Assembly: GCA_050633705.1 (NCBI GenBank)
Contig: JBOEGZ010000004.1
Location: 62,001-126,000 of the forward strand
Source of the DNA: JAJFHI01 sp050633705
GTDB taxonomy: Bacteria; Pseudomonadota; Alphaproteobacteria; Rhizobiales; Hyphomicrobiaceae
Direction: 5' to 3'
DNA length: 64,000 nt
Shown: positions 60,774-64,000 of the stretch, in pieces
Numbering within the stretch: the stretch's first letter is position 1
Layout: every line of letters starts with the position of its first letter
Made by a program: the position numbers and the translations under genes
Notes under the pieces: model-generated
Told to the model about the DNA's origin: nothing
Seen by the model: the letters and a program-made list of their open reading frames with translations, nothing else
The model's database searches: none

Positions 60774-61358
60774 TTAGCTTTCGTTCGGTGCAATTTGACA
60801 CGACACATTTCTCAGGTTTTCTTCGATCATTCGGACGTAAGATAAACCTTTGATGGGGCCGCGCACGATTGCCACGCCTCGTTTGGTGACAACAGACAAT
60901 TCAGCAGGGTTTTCTTGAGATGTTCCTCTTGCTTCCGGTGTTAGACCGGTAAAGCGGTCGGGGGAGGGCACCAACTTTATCTTTAAAGTTTCAGCTCCAT
61001 TTCCTTGTCCTGAGGCGGCGAAGATATTCTCCCCTTTTGGAGTGTGTAATGCCACAGTCCATGTGTCGTCGGGTAGCAGGACTTCGACTTCCACCGGTCC
61101 ATCCGTCGTATCATAACGACAAACTGCATATCGTGTGTCAGGTGCCATATATGCCAACGGTTGTTGATCTGGTGTAACGGGCGGAAGCACAACAATCTGA
61201 TTGACGGGAAGATTTTCAGTCAGTGTTTTGAAGCCTGGGTGGTCCCCGTACTGAGCGGCACTCAATGTTGCGGTAATGTGAATGATGCCAACGCAGAACA
61301 GCGCCATAATGACAACGCGCCAATTCATTCTTTTAAGGCGTGAAAAGATCCAACTCAT
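60774..61358 (-). CDS. DUF1254 family membrane-anchored protein
   Basis: A 194-residue protein with one N-terminal helix (RVVIMALFCVGIIHITATL). The rest is beta-rich: YAVCRYDTTDGPVEVEVLLPDDTWTVALHTPKGENIF and VAIVRGPIKGLSYVRMIEENLRNVSC, consistent with the DUF1254 domain that is often fused to DUF1214. Here the two halves are separate genes that overlap by 4 bases (ATGA). Function unknown. Confidence 0.82.
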   Translation of the reverse strand: MSWIFSRLKRMNWRVVIMALFCVGIIHITATLSAAQYGDHPGFKTLTENLPVNQIVVLPPVTPDQQPLAYMAPDTRYAVCRYDTTDGPVEVEVLLPDDTWTVALHTPKGENIFAASGQGNGAETLKIKLVPSPDRFTGLTPEARGTSQENPAELSVVTKRGVAIVRGPIKGLSYVRMIEENLRNVSCQIAPNES

Positions 61359-61990
61359 CGACAGGACACCTTTTTGATTTCGGGCAAGGTCAAGGCTTCG
61401 TCTTCCTCTTCGCCCTCTTCATCAAGTAGTGATACGCCTGGTTCGAGTAGATGCATTACGAGCGCGAAGTTGTTTGCATTGCCAAACGGCAGCCAGTTTC
61501 CTTCGTGGGCATCGCGCGCCATACTGATTTTCAATGTTCCATCGGGTGATAAAGCGACAGTGTCGGCCGTGAAAGAATATCTGTCGGCAGCGTTGGCAAT
61601 GAGGCGCCCTTGTTGGTCGAACAATGTAAGGCTCCACCATTGAGCTGGTGGGTTTTGGCCAGAAATCTCATAAACACATGAAGCGTCAAAATGATCGCCC
61701 GTTGTATCTGTGCGAGCGAGGAAAGTTGTTGCAGTTTCTGTGCTCAGTGCCAAGGTCCCAAGTCGCGCAAAATGGGCTCGGGTGTAGGGGTCGGCATCAA
61801 TGCGGGCTTGAGATTTCCAGGCGACCCACGGGCCAATGCGCTGAGTGGTCAAACGCGTGCCAGCTTCGACCATGTACCAACTCGAACCTAGTCCGCCGAC
61901 GGCGACGATGACCAAGAATAACGCCCAGTCGGTTGCACGTGCGAAAGCGCTGAAGATTTGTGTCTTAAATCGTTTCCAAAAATATAGCAT
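61355..61990 (-). CDS. DUF1214 family membrane-anchored protein
   Basis: A 211-residue protein starting at ATG 61990 (GAGG nine bases upstream). An N-terminal helix (WALFLVIVAVGGLGSSWYMV) precedes WVAWKSQARIDADPYTRAHFARLGTLALS, CVYEISGQNPPAQWWSLTLFDQQGRLIANAADRYSF and EGNWLPFGNANNFALVMHLLEPG, the DUF1214 core. It overlaps the DUF1254 gene and lies 10 bases after the penicillin-binding protein gene, so the three are probably one operon. Confidence 0.87.
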   Translation of the reverse strand: MLYFWKRFKTQIFSAFARATDWALFLVIVAVGGLGSSWYMVEAGTRLTTQRIGPWVAWKSQARIDADPYTRAHFARLGTLALSTETATTFLARTDTTGDHFDASCVYEISGQNPPAQWWSLTLFDQQGRLIANAADRYSFTADTVALSPDGTLKISMARDAHEGNWLPFGNANNFALVMHLLEPGVSLLDEEGEEEDEALTLPEIKKVSCR

Positions 61991-62000
61991 CAATCAAACC

Positions 62001-64000
62001 TCAACGTTCTATCGACGACGTTGTGGATGCGTTTGTGTTATTTGCTCGAACGCCGCCGCGTGCCAGTTCTCGAGCGCTGCGAACATCTGTTGTGTTCGCT
62101 CGTTGATCAGGCTTTTTGGTCGAGGACTTGCCATCTGGTGTATCGTTCGCATCAGCCTCAGGAGTTGGTTTTAGTCCAGCGGCCGTGCGCATGGTTTTGA
62201 TAAGTGACTTCAAAACGGAACGTGTGCGGTCGGGCAGTAAGCTCGTCGTTTTTTTGGCCAATTGCTGGGTTGGTTCTGGATTGAGGGCGAGGAGTTGCTC
62301 ATGTCTGAGGCGTGCTTCGGTTTGGACGGGGTGTTCCTTCAAGCCTGGAATCGTCTTGATATTCATATCCGTGTGCGCAAGCTTATTGAAATTATGCCAA
62401 GCTTGCGCGGGCAAACTGCCACCCGTCACGCCACGTGTTGGCCGGAAGTTGTCATTGCCAAACCAGACGCCTGTTACATAGCGACCGGTAAAGCCCATGA
62501 ACCACGCATCACGATAACTCGAGCTCGTTCCGGTCTTACCGACCACGTGGGTAAAGTCGAGCTTGGCGCGTCCACCTGTTCCGGCCTCGACCACTTGATG
62601 CAGCATTTGATTAAGGCCACGGGCGACACGTCTGGGAACGATTTGGGGTGCGGGTGGTTCGTCGCGCTCGCGGCTGTAGATGAGTTCGCCCCTGGAATTG
62701 ACAAGCTCAAGGATTGCATAGGGCAGGGCAAGCTTGCCGCCGTTTGCAAATGTTGCAAACCCGCCTGTGTGTTCAAGTGGTGTCATTCCGCCGTCGCCAA
62801 GTGCCATTGAGCAGCTTTTGCGTGCGCCAGAGACACCAAGCCGTTTCAACAGATCGAGAGTTTTATCACGGCCGTCTTTGCGGTCTTTACCTTTGCCCTC
62901 GCGGAAACTAAGCGACAGGCTCACAGCAACCGTATTAAGCGATTTTGCCAGCGCGCGTGAGAGCGAGACGCGTCCACCGCCGCCGTAACTGCCGTTGTAG
63001 TTTTTCGGTCGCCAACGGTTGCATGCTGGTGATCTGTCACGGACGGTGGAGTTGGGTCGATAGCCGTTCTCAAGTGCCATTGCATAAACGTAAGGCTTAA
63101 ATGATGACCCCGGCTGGCGTTTTGCATGCGTTGCACGGTTGAACTGGCTGCGGCCGTAGTCCATTCCGCCAACGATGGCGCGAATGGCACCATCGGTTTC
63201 AAGTGTGACCATTGCTGCAGACCTGGCACCTTTTGCCCGCCCCGCCCGGCGGACGATCGATGTGAGCGTATTCTCGGCGATCTTTTGAAGGTTCAGATCG
63301 ATTGTCGTTCGCGCCGTCAAAACATATTCTGATTTGCCCTTGCCCAACCGAGCGACTTCTTCAAACGCCCAATCTAAGAACCAATCCGGACTTTCGATTG
63401 TGTTCATCTCGATTGTTTTTGCTGGAGTGAGGCGGGCCTGGTGTACTTCGGCTGGCGAATAAAATCCGGCCTCAACGAGGTTGGACAGCACTTCATTTGT
63501 CCGTGCCCTTGATGCAGGAAGGTTGACGTGCGGGGCATAGTTTGTTGGTGCCTTAAACAAGCCAGCCAGCAAAGCGGCTTCAGCAAGATTGACTTTGCGA
63601 ACGGTTTTTCCGAAATAAAACTGCGATGCTGCTTCAACGCCAAATGCTCCACCGCCCATGTAGGCGCGATCAAGATAGAGTTTCAGGATCTGGCGTTTTG
63701 AGTAACGAGACTCTAACAAAAATGCTAGGAACGCTTCTTTGATTTTACGTTGTAGCGAGCGCTCTGATGATAAGAATAAGTTTTTTGCAAGTTGTTGGGT
63801 AAGTGTAGAGCCACCTTGTACGACGCCGTTGGCGCGCAAGTTTTGAATTAATGCGCGAAAGGTTCCCAAAAAGTCGATGCCGAAATGTTCGAAGAAGCGT
63901 CGGTCTTCTGTGGCAAGAGTGGCCTTAATAACGGCGTCTGGAATTTCGTCGAGTGGAACGGCGTCGTTGTGAAGGATGCCGCGTTGTCCGATTTCGTTGC
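62001..64000 (-). CDS. Class A penicillin-binding protein (PBP1 type), partial
   Basis: At least 666 residues; the gene continues beyond the right edge, since the frame stays open to base 64000 with an upstream ATEDRRFFEHFGID carrying the transglycosylase Glu. Other GT51 motifs are GGSTLTQQLAKN and RKIKEAFLAFLLE. The transpeptidase part has the Ser of RQPGSSFKPYVYAMA (SxxK), SLN in AKSLNTVAVS and VGKTGTSS. The tail is basic and disordered. It polymerises and cross-links peptidoglycan at the inner membrane. The protein most resembles the short PBP1A-like type of alphaproteobacteria. Confidence 0.94.
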   Translation of the reverse strand, partial: NEIGQRGILHNDAVPLDEIPDAVIKATLATEDRRFFEHFGIDFLGTFRALIQNLRANGVVQGGSTLTQQLAKNLFLSSERSLQRKIKEAFLAFLLESRYSKRQILKLYLDRAYMGGGAFGVEAASQFYFGKTVRKVNLAEAALLAGLFKAPTNYAPHVNLPASRARTNEVLSNLVEAGFYSPAEVHQARLTPAKTIEMNTIESPDWFLDWAFEEVARLGKGKSEYVLTARTTIDLNLQKIAENTLTSIVRRAGRAKGARSAAMVTLETDGAIRAIVGGMDYGRSQFNRATHAKRQPGSSFKPYVYAMALENGYRPNSTVRDRSPACNRWRPKNYNGSYGGGGRVSLSRALAKSLNTVAVSLSLSFREGKGKDRKDGRDKTLDLLKRLGVSGARKSCSMALGDGGMTPLEHTGGFATFANGGKLALPYAILELVNSRGELIYSRERDEPPAPQIVPRRVARGLNQMLHQVVEAGTGGRAKLDFTHVVGKTGTSSSYRDAWFMGFTGRYVTGVWFGNDNFRPTRGVTGGSLPAQAWHNFNKLAHTDMNIKTIPGLKEHPVQTEARLRHEQLLALNPEPTQQLAKKTTSLLPDRTRSVLKSLIKTMRTAAGLKPTPEADANDTPDGKSSTKKPDQRANTTDVRSARELARGGVRANNTNASTTSSIER

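Overview
The window looks like the chromosome of a methylotrophic alphaproteobacterium of the order Hyphomicrobiales (Hyphomicrobiaceae-like; I cannot name the genus). The case rests on a nearly complete tetrahydromethanopterin (H4MPT) formaldehyde-oxidation gene set, methylofuran-type biosynthesis genes and a full pqqAABCDE set. Small alphaproteobacterial markers support it: MucR, the DUF1491, DUF5330 and DUF6456 proteins, and an NDUFS4-type complex I subunit. Base composition looks moderate throughout. I see no prophage, transposase or CRISPR array.

Layout. (1) 1-6433: PQQ/quinoprotein-linked periphery. The end of a XoxJ/MxaJ-like binding protein is followed by a CXXCW-type rhodanese-like protein. 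On the minus strand lie a binding protein, a YVTN beta-propeller, an ABC ATPase, an ABC-2 permease and an unknown secreted protein. This family set resembles the PQQ-alcohol ABC genes and, as far as I recall, the lut lanthanide-uptake cluster. (2) 7071-14060: a plus-strand operon that begins with a TauT/SsuABC-type importer translationally coupled to mfnB and continues with pterin, furan and H4MPT biosynthesis genes. (3) 14080-22980: MfnF-like protein, HisA-like protein, fae, and the series mptG-mtdB-ATP-grasp-mch-ATP-grasp-CitG-like. (4) 23074-24550: pterin carbinolamine dehydratase, folK and a small cytochrome c. (5) 24773-28338: pqqEDCB and two tandem pqqA genes encoding the same peptide. 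(6) 28718-39834: mixed housekeeping and accessory genes (flavoprotein, gloA, double cold-shock protein, two tRNAs, rluA-type synthase, arsM, metC). (7) 39920-51799: secreted VWA/repeat proteins, nadK, cutA and several unknown proteins, including a membrane protein with a possible C-terminal DNA-binding domain. (8) 51887-64000: 3-hydroxybutyrate dehydrogenase, oligopeptidase B, msrB, mucR, a short DnaA-domain-IV protein, sufE, a peptidoglycan-binding protein, the DUF1214/DUF1254 pair and a class A penicillin-binding protein cut by the right edge.

How it fits together. PQQ made by PqqA-E would serve periplasmic methanol/alcohol dehydrogenases that are probably encoded just left of the window. 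The formaldehyde produced is captured by Fae as methylene-H4MPT, oxidised by MtdB and opened by Mch. The formyl group is then passed to methylofuran by an Fhc complex not encoded here. The surrounding genes build the two carriers, H4MPT and methylofuran. Gene order over 16216-22980 matches my recollection of the Methylorubrum extorquens orf4-mtdB-orfY-mch-orf5-orf7-fae series.

All assignments come from reading sequence and motifs. No database search was run.
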